DNA of 64,000 nucleotides from JAXDJH01 sp034663635 (GCA_034663635.1 JAXDJH010000007.1:109441-173440); one strand, 5' to 3'; counted from the first letter of the stretch, positions 1 to 9,158 are shown. Made by a program: numbers and translations. The notes: generated by a model from the sequence alone, not told the origin.

Positions 1-246
1 ATGGATGCGCGCGGCCACGGTTACGGCCCCCGCTCTCGTTATCGACGAGAACGCTGGGGAGTCGTTTCGCTCGTGACCGCGACAGCGGCTCTCAGCGCGG
101 CCGTCGTATTCATCGGCAGGTTGGTCGTGCACGACCCGAGCCTCGCGATGTCGACGTTTCCATTGACGTGGCCCGCGGCAGACGCTCTCGGAGTAGGTGC
201 AGCTTTTCTCTTGGCCGTCCCAGCCTTTCTGAAGGCGAGCGAATGA
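1..246 (+). CDS. ECF transporter T component (EcfT/CbiQ family), 3' part only
   Basis: The gene runs in from the left edge, so only the C-terminal 81 residues or so are visible; the ATG at the edge is probably internal. The visible part has an Arg-rich cytoplasmic stretch (RGHGYGPRSRYRRER) followed by two hydrophobic helices, as expected for the end of CbiQ/EcfT, the membrane scaffold that couples the ATPases to the substrate-binding S component. Its stop codon overlaps the start of the ATPase gene (ATGA at 243-246), so the two are translationally coupled. The assignment leans heavily on the two following genes. Confidence 0.7.
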   Translation: MDARGHGYGPRSRYRRERWGVVSLVTATAALSAAVVFIGRLVVHDPSLAMSTFPLTWPAADALGVGAAFLLAVPAFLKASE

Positions 247-1817
247 GCGGAGCCGTCGTGGAGTTCCGGCGTGTGTCCTTCGCCTATCCGGAAACGGATC
301 GAGACGTCCTGAGCGACGTGAACCTCGGCGTTCCCGAAGGCTCTTTCGTGTTGGTCGCCGGGCAGACGGGCTCCGGCAAGTCAACGCTCCTACGCGCGAT
401 CAACGGTTTGGTCCCTCACTTCACGGGCGGCCGGTTCAGCGGTCGAGTGCTCATCGCGGGCCGAGACACTTCAGACAACCCACCCCGCCGACTGGCAGAT
501 GTCGTCGCCTTCGTCCCTCAAGACGCGGCCGCTTCCTTCGTGGTCGACCGGGTCGAGGATGAGCTCGCCTACGCGCTTGAGAACCTCGGCGTCCCTCCCG
601 CGACGATGAGGCGACGCGTCGAGGAGACCTTGGACCTGCTCGCTATCGAGGAACTGCGGGATCGCAGCGTCCGGACGCTGTCGGGCGGGGAACGTCAACG
701 CGTGGCGATCGCAGCCGCCCTAACGCCGGGTGCGAAGGTGCTCGTTCTCGACGAACCGACGAGTCAACTGGATCCGCAGGGGGCCGAGGACGTCCTCGCA
801 GCGCTGCAGAGGCTCGTTCACGATCTAGGAGTCACCGTCTTGGTCGCGGAGCACCGCTTCGAACGGGTGGCGGGATTCGTCGACTCGGCGATCGGTTGTT
901 TCGGCGGGGGAGAGGTCAGGGCCGGATCACCCTCGGACATCCTTCAGGCTCTCGGCTCCGGACCTCCGGTCGCCCGCCTAGGTCGTCTTCTTGGTTGGTC
1001 GCCGATCCCTCTCACCGTGCGCGACGCGCGGCGGATGGTCGACGTCAGACCGGATGACCGGAACGACTCCCAAACTCAGCAACTCGAGCGGGTTTTCGAG
1101 GCGAGAGAGATCTTCGCCGGATACGAAGGACGAGATGTGCTGAAGGGGATCTCTCTCGATCTCCATCGGGGCGAGATCACGGCGCTCATGGGACGCAACG
1201 GCGCGGGGAAGACGACGTTGCTCAGGTCATTTGCCGGCCTCCACGAACTGCGCGACGGAACCGTGCGGATCGCCGGGCGCGCGCCAATACCCGGGCGAGA
1301 TGTCGCCTACTGCCCCCAAACGCCAGAAGCTGTGCTGTTCAAGGACACGGTCGCGGACGAGGTTCGTCTGACGCTGGACCAAACGGGTGCGGCCGACGAT
1401 CTCGACGAGGTGCTGGCTGCCGCCGGGATCCTGGACTTGAGCGCTTACCACCCGCGCGATCTGTCCTCGGGTCAACGCCTCCTCGTTGCGGTGGCGGCGA
1501 TCCTCGCGACGGGCGCTGAAGTGTTGTTGCTCGACGAGCCGACGAGGGGTCTGGATCACGAACGCAAGCTGCAGCTCCGTTCGCTGCTGCAACATCATGC
1601 GGCCCTGGGACGAAGCGTTGTCGTGGCGACGCACGATGTCGAATTCGCGGCGGAGATCGCTCAGCGGGTGGTGATGATCGCCGGGGGCGAAGTGATCGCG
1701 GATGACGAGCCGTCGACCGCGATTGGGGATTCGGCAGTTTTCGCACCGCAGACCGCGCGCGTGTTCGGGCCGCGCTGGCTTACGCCAGAGAGCGTCGCGG
1801 CGGCATTGCCCGCATGA
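243..1817 (+). CDS. ECF transporter ATPase, two fused ATP-binding domains (EcfA-EcfA')
   Basis: A 524-residue protein with two complete ABC ATPase domains in tandem. Domain 1 (about residues 5-235) has Walker A GQTGSGKST, signature LSGGERQR and Walker B VLVLDEPTSQLD. Domain 2 (about 285-510) has Walker A GRNGAGKTT, signature LSSGQRLL and Walker B VLLLDEPTRGLD. This is the fused A-A' subunit of an energy-coupling factor transporter; it hydrolyses ATP at the inner face of the membrane to drive vitamin or metal uptake. The start is the ATG overlapping the stop of the T-component gene. The 3' end overlaps the S-component start by 4 bases (ATGA at 1814-1817). A longer frame begins at 168 but lies inside the T gene and has no ABC homology. 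Confidence 0.93.
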   Translation: MSGAVVEFRRVSFAYPETDRDVLSDVNLGVPEGSFVLVAGQTGSGKSTLLRAINGLVPHFTGGRFSGRVLIAGRDTSDNPPRRLADVVAFVPQDAAASFVVDRVEDELAYALENLGVPPATMRRRVEETLDLLAIEELRDRSVRTLSGGERQRVAIAAALTPGAKVLVLDEPTSQLDPQGAEDVLAALQRLVHDLGVTVLVAEHRFERVAGFVDSAIGCFGGGEVRAGSPSDILQALGSGPPVARLGRLLGWSPIPLTVRDARRMVDVRPDDRNDSQTQQLERVFEAREIFAGYEGRDVLKGISLDLHRGEITALMGRNGAGKTTLLRSFAGLHELRDGTVRIAGRAPIPGRDVAYCPQTPEAVLFKDTVADEVRLTLDQTGAADDLDEVLAAAGILDLSAYHPRDLSSGQRLLVAVAAILATGAEVLLLDEPTRGLDHERKLQLRSLLQHHAALGRSVVVATHDVEFAAEIAQRVVMIAGGEVIADDEPSTAIGDSAVFAPQTARVFGPRWLTPESVAAALPA

Positions 1818-2638
1818 GGTCTTCCCCGCTTCGCTCCGGTTTCCTCATCGCAGCCAACGTCTTCGGGCTGGTTGCTTTCTTCTGGCCGTTCGTGCTCCCG
1901 GCCGCGGTGGGGGACGGCGAAGCTCATGCGAGCGACGCGCCCCTCATCCTGTTGGGGCTCGGCGTTTGTCTTGGAGGTCTTCTGTTCGTCGAGCTAGGAC
2001 GAGGGGGACTCGGCCCCAAAACAGTCGCACTGATCGGAGTCCTCGGCGCGGCGATGGTCGCATTGCGGTTGCCGGGTTTCATCGCAGGCTTCTCGGCCAT
2101 GTTTATCGTCGTGTTGGTTGCCGGCAACGCGTTCGGCCCCGGGTTCGGTTTCGTTCTGGGTGCGATCGGCACCCTCGCGTCGGGTCTGTTCGTGGGCGGG
2201 ATCGGGCCGTGGCTTCCATTCCAGATGATCGCGGTGGGTTGGGTCGGTCTCGGGGCGGGTCTTATGCCGAGATCGGGCGACTGGAGGGTCCGAGTGGGGA
2301 CGCTCGCGTTGTTCGGGTTCGTCTCTGGTTTCGTCTTCGGAGCGATCATGAATCTGTGGTTCTGGCCCTTTGCGGCCGGAACTTCGGAACTGGGATGGTC
2401 GCCCGACGCTGGAGCGGCCGAGAACCTCCGCCACTACCTCGGGTTCTACGTCGCTACATCCCTCGGATGGGATGTCTTGAGAGCGGTCGGGAACGCCGCC
2501 ATGATCGTGGTCCTCGGCCGTCCCTTGCTCGGCGCTCTCGATAGGGCTGCGCGCAGGATGCGTTTGGAGATCTCGGCCCCCACGTTCGAGCCCGCGCCAA
2601 AGGCCGCCTCTGTCGTCGGAACATCTGCGGTGGGATAA
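1814..2638 (+). CDS. ECF transporter S (substrate-binding) component, substrate unknown
   Basis: A 274-residue, very hydrophobic protein with about six to seven membrane segments. Glycine-rich helices such as FVLGAIGTLASGLFVGGIGP and the APFQ/LPFQMIAVGWVGLGAG type motif are typical of membrane-embedded ECF S components. Position as the third gene of a T-AA-S operon with ATGA coupling supports the role: it captures the substrate and is driven by the preceding ATPase and T subunits. The substrate cannot be read from sequence; no riboswitch or biosynthetic gene for a vitamin sits next to it. The TAA stop codon lies inside the presumed -10 element of the RNase P RNA gene. Confidence 0.82.
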   Translation: MRSSPLRSGFLIAANVFGLVAFFWPFVLPAAVGDGEAHASDAPLILLGLGVCLGGLLFVELGRGGLGPKTVALIGVLGAAMVALRLPGFIAGFSAMFIVVLVAGNAFGPGFGFVLGAIGTLASGLFVGGIGPWLPFQMIAVGWVGLGAGLMPRSGDWRVRVGTLALFGFVSGFVFGAIMNLWFWPFAAGTSELGWSPDAGAAENLRHYLGFYVATSLGWDVLRAVGNAAMIVVLGRPLLGALDRAARRMRLEISAPTFEPAPKAASVVGTSAVG

Positions 2639-2639
2639 T
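2634..2639 (+). promoter_or_regulatory. Candidate -10 element of the RNase P RNA gene
   Basis: GATAAT ends 12 bases before the first P1 nucleotide of the RNA. It contains the TAA stop of the upstream transporter gene. No convincing -35 is visible, so the call is tentative. Confidence 0.35.
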
Positions 2640-2651
2640 CGTTCGCGTATA

Positions 2652-3074
2652 CGGAGCCGGCCGGGTGACCGCGGCTCCGCGGCCTTTAGGGGCAGCGGGG
2701 TCGAGGAAAGTCCGGACTCCATAGGGCAGGACGCTGGAGAAAGTTCCAGGCGGTGCGAGCCGCGGCAAGTGCAACAGAAAGGAAACCGCCTCCGGAAGAC
2801 GGTTCGAGGTACGGCCTCAGGGTCGCCCCACGGGCTGTGGAGGTAAGGGTGAAACGGTGAGGTAAGAGCTCACCAGCGTGCCGGGCGATCGGTGCGGCTA
2901 GGTAAACCCCGTCCGGAGCAAGACCGAGCAGGAGGTATGGGCGGCCCGTCCGTCCCCTAGGGGACACCTCCGGGTAGGTCGCAAGAGGCGAGCGGCAACG
3001 CTCGTCCCAGATGGATGGTCACCCGGGCCCGCGCAAGCGGGTCACGACAGGATCCGGCTTACAGGCCGGCTCCG
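2652..3074 (+). ncRNA. rnpB: RNase P RNA (bacterial class A)
   Basis: This is the catalytic RNA that matures the 5' ends of tRNAs. Diagnostic conserved blocks are all present and in order: GAGGAAAGTCCGGACTCC at about 2703-2720, the ACAGAAA block at about 2774, AGGTAAGAGCTCACC at about 2859, GCTAGGTAAACCCC at about 2897 and GGAGCAAGACCGA at about 2915. The ends are set by the P1 helix, whose 5' strand CGGAGCCGGCC (2652-2662) is the exact complement of GGCCGGCTCCG at 3064-3074. The length of about 423 nt fits actinobacterial type A RNAs. A strong terminator follows within 10 bases. Short reading frames over this interval on both strands are not genes. Confidence 0.97.
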
Positions 3075-3081
3075 GAAACAT

Positions 3082-3117
3082 GGGTCCTCCGCCGAAAGGC
3101 GGGGGGCCCTCTTTTCT
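3082..3117 (+). terminator. Intrinsic terminator of rnpB
   Basis: A strong hairpin with arms CCTCCGCC and GGCGGGGG closed by a GAAA tetraloop, extended by GGG/CCC at the base, is followed by TCTTTTCTT. It ends just before the stop codon of the convergent histidine kinase gene. Confidence 0.9.
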
Positions 3118-3123
3118 TCCCGC

Positions 3124-5388
3124 TCAGATCGTCGGGTTCGCCGGCAGCTCGAGCGTGACCGTCGTTCCTTCGCCCGGAGGACTCGTCATACCGATCGTTC
3201 CTCCGTGGGCCTCCGCGATGCGTCGGCTTATGTAGAGGCCGAGGCCCACGCCCGCCTTTGCCCCGGGGGTCGCTCCGGCTCCCTGGAAATACGGCTCGAA
3301 AGCTTTTTCGATCAGCTCCGGCGAGATACCGGGTCCCTTGTCGGAAACGCTCAGGCGGGCGATGTCCCCATCCAGTTCGGCTAGGACTTCGATCGGGCTT
3401 CCCGGCGCGTAACGGATCGCGTTGATCAGGAGGTTGTCGATGATCTGGCGAACTCGGCCTCCATCTGCGACCACGGGTGTCCGGCTGTTTGTCGTTGAGC
3501 GGATATCGGCTTCTGGGTGAAGCCTCAAGGTTTCGGCCACCGCCGTGTCGACGATGTCGGAGAGATCGGTGGGGGCAAGAGACAACTCGATATCTCGGGA
3601 TGAGTGCAACAGGTCATTGACGAGACGTTCCAACTGCTCGCCCCGGCGAACGATGCTCGCCACGAAGTCATCTTTCATGGCGTCCTCGAGCTCGTCGCCG
3701 CGTTCGAGGATCGTTCGAGCCATCCCGATGATCGCTGCCAGCGGAGTTCTCAATTCGTGACTCACTATCGAGAGGAACTCGACCTTGAACCTGTCCGCCT
3801 CACGCAGCCGCTGGATGACTTCCCGCTCCTGTTCGATGAGACGCACGCGCTCGAATGCCACAGCGGCCTCATCGGCGAGTCCGCTCAAGCGGTCCGTGAG
3901 AGTGGCATCGACCTCGGGTGGATCCCTCTCCTCCGTGCGGGTGGCGGTGACCAACCCGATCAATTGCGTCCCGATATGGATGGGAACCACGATCGTCTCG
4001 GCCGCGCCGTAAGCCTCCATGTACTTCCGGATCAGGGGGTCCTTCTCGGTCGCGGTCCGGATGTAGCGCGGCTCGAAGGTCTTGCTGATTCCGCCGAACA
4101 GAGGGGTGTCCTCGGGGCCGAACACGAGTCCCTTGATCGTGTCCGCGACCTCGGACGGATAGCCGCTCGATGCCCTTGCCGCAAGAGTGTTCGTCGCGCG
4201 GTCGTAGAGGTAGACGACAGTCCTTTCCGCTTGAACGACTGGAGGCACGGACTCCGCCAGCCGTAAGGCAACCTCGTCTCGATCGGTTGCAGTCGCCAGC
4301 GAGTGAGCGAGGTCGAGGAGGATCTTTGCCGTCTGCTCGCGATTGCGAGCCTCTTCGAGAGACGTTGCCGCGTCGAGAGCCACTGCCGCGTGCCGCGCGT
4401 AGGTCGCGAGCAGCTTGGTTTCTTCGGGGAAGAAGGTCTGCCGGTCCGGGTTGAGCGCAGCGAGCCGTCCGTAATAACGCCGGGCCGAAACGACCTCGGC
4501 GACGATCATCGAATCCTCGTTCGCCGCCGTTTCCTCAAGCAGGCGATGGGCGAGAGCCGTCGCGTCGTGCTGGGACATTCCCTCGAAGTGAACGCGTGGC
4601 TCATCTCCTTCGACCGTTCGAACCACCAGAACGAAGCCGTGCGCGCGCACGGCGGTCGCCGCGCGGGCTGCTATGCGCGCTAGGACCGTGTCGACATCGT
4701 CCTGAGACACGAGATCTGCGACTGTCGTTTGCAGCGCCTCGCTCCTGTCGGTGACGGTAGAGAGCTGGTCTTCGAGCGACGCGACTCGCGCCGCGAGCCT
4801 TCGCCCCGGGATGCGAGAAGCGTTGGACCACTTGACCTGGTAAACGCACTGACTCGCGCCACGAACCTGACACTCCGGATGCTCGACGGTTGCCGCAGGC
4901 AATCCGAATAGCACGGACACCTGTGACATGAGCCCCATGTTGTAGTCGCAGTCCATCTCGCTTGGGGCAAACCCGTCGTGCAGTTGATAGGTGACGGTGG
5001 CATTGTTCTTCCCGACATCCGGAGCGGTCATCGTGCAAACGGTCGAAAATTTCGGAGCGGTTGCGGCGATATTCCGCAGCACCTGACCCGGAGAACCGAC
5101 CGCTCGCAAGAGGATCCTCAGCGGACCTCCAACGCGCTGGGTCAGGACCGTCTCTCCGATGTGAAGGGCAACCGACGAGTCCTCTAGGACCGTCGCAGCT
5201 GCTTCGAAGAGAGCGATCTTTTCGTCGTAGCTCGACCAGTGGGTTTCATCGACCAGCTCGGCCTCGGTGTGGGTCACTCCGGAACGGGCGATCACTTCTT
5301 TGACCGCGCCGGGACCCCCACGTTGGCCGACGTAGCTGATGATCAACGCGGTTGTCACCCCGGCGGTGTGCCTATCCCCGGAACCCAC
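3124..5388 (-). CDS. Sensor histidine kinase: V4R-like sensor, two GAF domains, HisKA-HATPase
   Basis: A 754-residue soluble kinase without membrane segments. Residues about 12-190 form a sensor-like domain ending in ECQVRGASQCVYQVKW, resembling the cysteine-containing end of V4R/heme-NO-binding-like domains; this assignment is tentative. A short coiled coil (about 195-230) leads into two GAF-type domains (about 235-350 and 365-515). The HisKA domain has SHELRTPL with the phospho-acceptor His at about 544, followed by the N box (about 649-660), DKGPGI and GVGLGLYIS of HATPase_c. It should autophosphorylate and signal to a response regulator, but none is encoded nearby. The GTG at 5388 is the longest start; an in-frame GTG at 5358 is a plausible alternative. 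Neither has a clear ribosome-binding site. Confidence 0.9.
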   Translation of the reverse strand: MGSGDRHTAGVTTALIISYVGQRGGPGAVKEVIARSGVTHTEAELVDETHWSSYDEKIALFEAAATVLEDSSVALHIGETVLTQRVGGPLRILLRAVGSPGQVLRNIAATAPKFSTVCTMTAPDVGKNNATVTYQLHDGFAPSEMDCDYNMGLMSQVSVLFGLPAATVEHPECQVRGASQCVYQVKWSNASRIPGRRLAARVASLEDQLSTVTDRSEALQTTVADLVSQDDVDTVLARIAARAATAVRAHGFVLVVRTVEGDEPRVHFEGMSQHDATALAHRLLEETAANEDSMIVAEVVSARRYYGRLAALNPDRQTFFPEETKLLATYARHAAVALDAATSLEEARNREQTAKILLDLAHSLATATDRDEVALRLAESVPPVVQAERTVVYLYDRATNTLAARASSGYPSEVADTIKGLVFGPEDTPLFGGISKTFEPRYIRTATEKDPLIRKYMEAYGAAETIVVPIHIGTQLIGLVTATRTEERDPPEVDATLTDRLSGLADEAAVAFERVRLIEQEREVIQRLREADRFKVEFLSIVSHELRTPLAAIIGMARTILERGDELEDAMKDDFVASIVRRGEQLERLVNDLLHSSRDIELSLAPTDLSDIVDTAVAETLRLHPEADIRSTTNSRTPVVADGGRVRQIIDNLLINAIRYAPGSPIEVLAELDGDIARLSVSDKGPGISPELIEKAFEPYFQGAGATPGAKAGVGLGLYISRRIAEAHGGTIGMTSPPGEGTTVTLELPANPTI

Positions 5389-5444
5389 GTCGATAGCAAA
5401 CCACTTCAGTCTGTCGCTCGGGCCTTCTCAAGAGCGGCTCGACC

Positions 5445-6689
5445 GTGGACTATGGCTTCGTGCCTCCCGCCCTTCGTGCCGCACTCGCCCTGGTGTTCGT
5501 AGCCGGCGTCGCGTTCGTGCTGGCGCAGCCCGCCCTGGACTCCGATGACGCAACGCAGGCGACCTCGTCGCCCGCTCCAACCCGAGAGCCCAGCCCGGAA
5601 CCCTCGCAGGCGCCCACCCCGGAAGCCGAGCCGTCGGCAACACCGCAGGCGCCTTTGACCGAACTCGTCGACCTTTATCCGCGTCACTGTCTGCACCCCG
5701 CTCCCGCAGTAGATGGTGGCGGAGCGGTGGCGGCGTTGTCTGGTGACCGGGCCGAGATCAGCGACCTGGACGGCAGGGCGATCGACCATCTCCAAGCCGA
5801 AGGCCCTATCCAGTGGAGCCCGAGCGGCCGGTATCTCGCGTCGGGAGGCGAATCCGTCCATGACTTTCAGGGCGACTTCTCTGGACCCCTTCTTGGTTTG
5901 GGTTTGTCCAGGTGGACCTGGTCGCCGACTTCGGATTGTGTGTTGGGAATCGTGCGCGATGGCTCGGGAAAGTTCTCAGGTCAACTCTTCGGCGGTCCGC
6001 CCGGGAAAGCTGGAGCTCTTCTCGTCGACCGGCCCGCCGCCGATTTCTCGTTGTCCCCAGATGGACGGAGTCTTGCGTTCGTACTTCGAGACGACAGAAA
6101 CATCTATGTGGCCGATCTCAAGAGCGGCCTAGTCGGCGTCATGACTCAGAAGAACGGTTCGAACCCGATCGAGCTGCTGCCGTGGTCGTCCGATTCCGAG
6201 TTCGTGATCTTCAACGACACCGGATCGAACGTCATCGGCGACTCCGGCGGTTCAGGTTCCACGGCGAAGGTGCAAGACGTCGAGGTGTGCGGGAGCCGAA
6301 CCATCTTGTCGTATGCCCGATTCGGCCTCGAGGAGCTGTTTGGCGCTCTTCCCAGGAAGCTCCGTTCACCTCCGGTTTCGTCGCCGGCCTGTTCGCCCGC
6401 CGGGACGTTCATCGCCGCTATCAAAGACGAGGTGCTCACCTTGCTCGATTCGCAAGGACGACCCGTGCGCAGACTGAGTCCCGACGACGGTTTGACCGAC
6501 GCGGCTCCCGATTGGGGTCCATCGGGCACGGGCGTTCTTTTCGTGCGAGCGGACAACGACGAGGTCGCTGGACTCTGGTACATCGAGCCGGGGAGCCCTG
6601 CCGCGGCGCCGCTCGGTCTCGATGTCGACGGTGATGCCGGAACGTTCGACTGGAGCGCTACTCCGCCTGTGGGGGATCCGCTTAGTTAG
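5445..6689 (+). CDS. Exported or membrane-anchored beta-propeller (TolB/WD40-like) protein
   Basis: The 414-residue product starts with one hydrophobic segment (AALALVFVAGVAFVLAQPAL), then a Pro/Ser/Thr/Glu-rich linker (about residues 38-70), then a repeat-rich domain. Blades carry WSPSGRYLASGG, SLSPDGRSLAFV and DAAPDWGPSGTGVLFV, typical of TolB/PD40-like propellers found in surface proteins. It probably displays a binding propeller outside the membrane; the ligand is unknown. It lies alone between two leftward histidine kinase genes and its end overlaps the second by 8 bases. The GTG start at 5445 has no obvious Shine-Dalgarno, so start confidence is modest. Confidence 0.75.
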   Translation: MDYGFVPPALRAALALVFVAGVAFVLAQPALDSDDATQATSSPAPTREPSPEPSQAPTPEAEPSATPQAPLTELVDLYPRHCLHPAPAVDGGGAVAALSGDRAEISDLDGRAIDHLQAEGPIQWSPSGRYLASGGESVHDFQGDFSGPLLGLGLSRWTWSPTSDCVLGIVRDGSGKFSGQLFGGPPGKAGALLVDRPAADFSLSPDGRSLAFVLRDDRNIYVADLKSGLVGVMTQKNGSNPIELLPWSSDSEFVIFNDTGSNVIGDSGGSGSTAKVQDVEVCGSRTILSYARFGLEELFGALPRKLRSPPVSSPACSPAGTFIAAIKDEVLTLLDSQGRPVRRLSPDDGLTDAAPDWGPSGTGVLFVRADNDEVAGLWYIEPGSPAAAPLGLDVDGDAGTFDWSATPPVGDPLS

Positions 6690-8439
6690 CTTTTTCGGGC
6701 ACCGAATTGCGCGGAAGCTTGAACGTGAAGGTCGTACCGACGTCGAGCACGCTGTCGCACCAGATCGTTCCGTTGTGGGCTTCGACGATGATGCGCGCGA
6801 GGTAGAGGCCCAGCCCCGAGCCCGGTTTCCTCTGACCTGTTGCGACCACCCTGCTGAACCTCTGGAAGAGCCGCGACTGATAGTCCTCGGGGATCCCCGG
6901 CCCTACATCGGAGACCGAGATCTCAACGAAGTCCTTAGACGGGTTGATGGAGACGGTGATGGGGCTGTTGTCGCCTGAGAATTTCGCCGCATTGGATATC
7001 AGGTTCAGTAGCACCTGCTTGATCTTGTCGTAGTCGCCGAACACCACTGCGTTTCCGGGCTCGACTATCAGCTTCGTTCGATCCGCTTCTCCTGCATCTG
7101 CGATCGACTCGGTCCCGAGCGTCGCGAGATCCGTGTCGGAGGGATGCAACTCCATCTGACCCTGGTCGATCGCCTCGAGATCGAGAACCTCCGAGACGAG
7201 TCGCGTGAGCCGTCGGGCTTCGCGACCCAGGGTTCCGATGAGCTCGTTCTGACGTTCGTCCGACAGCTTGTGTCGCCGCTTGGCGAGGATGTCGGCGATC
7301 CCCGCGACCACCGTCATGGGCGATCGCAGTTCGTGAGAGACCATCGAGATGAAGTCGCTGCGCATCTCGTCGAGCTCTTTGAGCCGGGCGGCCGTAGCGA
7401 CGGCTTCCTCGTAGAGCTTCGCGTGATGGATCGCGATCGCGACCTCACGACCTACTGCCTCTACAAGGGCGCGATCCGAGATGCTCCAGTCGCGCGGCAG
7501 GATGCTGCCGAGCGTTACGACCCCAAGGAGCTGATCGCCCCACTCGAGCGGGGTCGACAGAACGCCCCTGGAATCGGTGATCGTGTCGCGGTCCGCCCGT
7601 GCCATGCGAAGCAGGCGGTCGTCTTCGGAGAGGTCGGGGGTCCACTGTGTGGATCGCGTCCTCATGGCCAGGTACGACACAGGGAAGCTGTAGCCCGATT
7701 CTTCAGTGATTGGGTCCATCGCTGGGGACGCCCATTGCGCTGCGATCGCTCCAAGTGCAGGGTCCGTCGAATCCTCGGACACCAGGCGGATCAGACATCT
7801 ATCGACGCCGGCAGCGCGACCGAGCTCGTCGACGGTTGCGTCGAGAACCTCTTGAACGTCCAGGCTCCGTCGCACTTTTGAAGCGATGTTGCGCAGCAGG
7901 GCGGCGCGTTCGGCTCGACTGGCCTCCGCGGAGAAGAGCCGAGCGTTGTCGATGGCGACGGCGGCCATCGCAGCTATCGCTATGGTGAATTCCTCGTCCT
8001 CTTCTGTGAACTCTGGCTCGCCCGGAGGTTTCGCTAGATATAGAGCCCCGATTAGTTCGCCTCGATGCTCGATCGGAAGGCCGAGCATCGCCTCCATGTT
8101 CACGTGCTCGCTGGGGAAGCCGACCGACCGGGCGTGCTCCGAGATCTTCGGGATACGAACGGGCTCGCGCGTCTCGAGGACGTAGCCCAGAAGACCTTTA
8201 CCTTCGGGAAGGTGGGGGAGGAGCGCCACTTGCTCCGGCGTGAGGCCGCGGTGCAGGAAGTTCTCGAACTGCCCTTCGTTCGACAGGGTGACCGCCGCCC
8301 CGAAGGCCGCCTCGGTGACCTCCATGGCGCGCTCGACGATGCCCGCAAGGATCAGACCGATGTCTAGATCCCGCGTTATGTCGAGACTTATCCCCAGAAA
8401 CGACCGTAGTAGCCGGTCCGGGTCCTGTTCCGTGCGCAC
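6682..8439 (-). CDS. GAF-domain sensor histidine kinase
   Basis: A 585-residue cytoplasmic kinase. Two GAF domains span about residues 12-170 and 180-345. HisKA follows with SHELRSPM (phospho-acceptor His about 369), then HATPase_c with LLNLISNAAKF (N box), DVGPGIP (D box) and GSGLGLYLARI (G box). The first GAF has the common MLGLPIEHRGELIGALYL pattern. The GTG start is preceded by GGGGGAG at five-base spacing, which fixes it. It resembles the 3124-5388 kinase in GAF-HisKA-HATPase layout but lacks the N-terminal sensor. No partner response regulator is in the window. The ligand is unknown. Confidence 0.93.
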   Translation of the reverse strand: MRTEQDPDRLLRSFLGISLDITRDLDIGLILAGIVERAMEVTEAAFGAAVTLSNEGQFENFLHRGLTPEQVALLPHLPEGKGLLGYVLETREPVRIPKISEHARSVGFPSEHVNMEAMLGLPIEHRGELIGALYLAKPPGEPEFTEEDEEFTIAIAAMAAVAIDNARLFSAEASRAERAALLRNIASKVRRSLDVQEVLDATVDELGRAAGVDRCLIRLVSEDSTDPALGAIAAQWASPAMDPITEESGYSFPVSYLAMRTRSTQWTPDLSEDDRLLRMARADRDTITDSRGVLSTPLEWGDQLLGVVTLGSILPRDWSISDRALVEAVGREVAIAIHHAKLYEEAVATAARLKELDEMRSDFISMVSHELRSPMTVVAGIADILAKRRHKLSDERQNELIGTLGREARRLTRLVSEVLDLEAIDQGQMELHPSDTDLATLGTESIADAGEADRTKLIVEPGNAVVFGDYDKIKQVLLNLISNAAKFSGDNSPITVSINPSKDFVEISVSDVGPGIPEDYQSRLFQRFSRVVATGQRKPGSGLGLYLARIIVEAHNGTIWCDSVLDVGTTFTFKLPRNSVPEKAN

Positions 8440-8511
8440 TTAGCTCCCCCTGGCTTCGCCTAGGTTGTCCATGTTGAACGCATTACCCGGCCCCGTAAAG
8501 AGGAGGCAGAT

Positions 8512-8892
8512 GTGACAAAAACCGTCATTTCGACATCCGAGGCGCCCCAGGCGATCGGCCCATACTCCCAGGCCGTGTCGTTCGGCGATTTCGTCTTCTG
8601 CTCCGGCCAGGTGGCTTTGGACCCCGCAACCGGCGAATTGGTGGGCGATGGCGTGGGTGAGCAAGCTCGGAGGTGCATGGAGAACCTGAGGGCGGTGCTG
8701 GCCGCTGCGGGAACCAACTTGGATCGGATCGTGAAGACCACGATCTTCCTGACGGACATGAACGATTTCGTCGAAGTGAACGAGGCCTATGGGAGCTTCT
8801 TCAGCTCCGACCCCCCCGCACGGGCGACCGTTGCGGTCGTCGGGCTGCCCAAAGGCGCACGCGTCGAGATCGAGTGTCTAGCTGCCCTCTGA
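8512..8892 (+). CDS. ridA: RidA family enamine/imine deaminase
   Basis: A 126-residue protein of normal RidA (YjgF/YER057c/UK114) length. Family hallmarks are IGPYSQAV near the N terminus, FCSGQVALDP, QARRCMENLRAVL and the C-terminal RATVAVVGLPKGARVEIECLA, with the Arg and Glu of the substrate pocket. RidA hydrolyses reactive 2-aminoacrylate and related imines from PLP enzymes. The GTG start is fixed by AGGAGG at 8501-8506. A possible -10 TAGGTT lies at 8461-8466. The 3' end overlaps the convergent small membrane protein gene by 15 bases. Confidence 0.95.
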   Translation: MTKTVISTSEAPQAIGPYSQAVSFGDFVFCSGQVALDPATGELVGDGVGEQARRCMENLRAVLAAAGTNLDRIVKTTIFLTDMNDFVEVNEAYGSFFSSDPPARATVAVVGLPKGARVEIECLAAL

Positions 8893-9138
8893 GTGAGCGC
8901 CTATAGCATCGTCGGCATGCCGCTTCTCGGGCTCGCCGACAACCTGGCCGCCGAAGACGATCTGAACCTCCCGCTCCTGGGACTCGCCGGTGACCGGCTC
9001 GAGCCCGGCCTCTTCCGGCGTGGACGCATCGAGTCGCTGGACGTAGGTCTCCAGACGACCCATCAGGAAGAGGAGACCGAAGATCAGAAACGGCCACACC
9101 ACCAGGACCACGAGCAGGATGAGCTGGTAACGAGTCAT
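8878..9138 (-). CDS. Small single-pass membrane protein, function unknown
   Basis: An 86-residue protein. The N-terminal third is one strong transmembrane helix (LILLVVLVVWPFLIFGLLFLM) followed by a charged cytoplasmic or exposed tail rich in Glu, Gln and Arg. I do not recognise the family. Its start is only 8 to 20 bases from the start of the divergent M20 peptidase gene, and its end overlaps ridA by 15 bases. The clean helix-plus-charged-tail pattern and the codon bias suggest a real gene rather than a shadow. Confidence 0.65.
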   Translation of the reverse strand: MTRYQLILLVVLVVWPFLIFGLLFLMGRLETYVQRLDASTPEEAGLEPVTGESQEREVQIVFGGQVVGEPEKRHADDAIGAHSEGS

Positions 9139-9158
9139 CTGGAACAGTGTCTCAGAGC

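Noticed and set aside
2454..3235. Short frames on both strands in the rnpB region
   Set aside because: The interval is a complete class A RNase P RNA with terminator; no protein homology.
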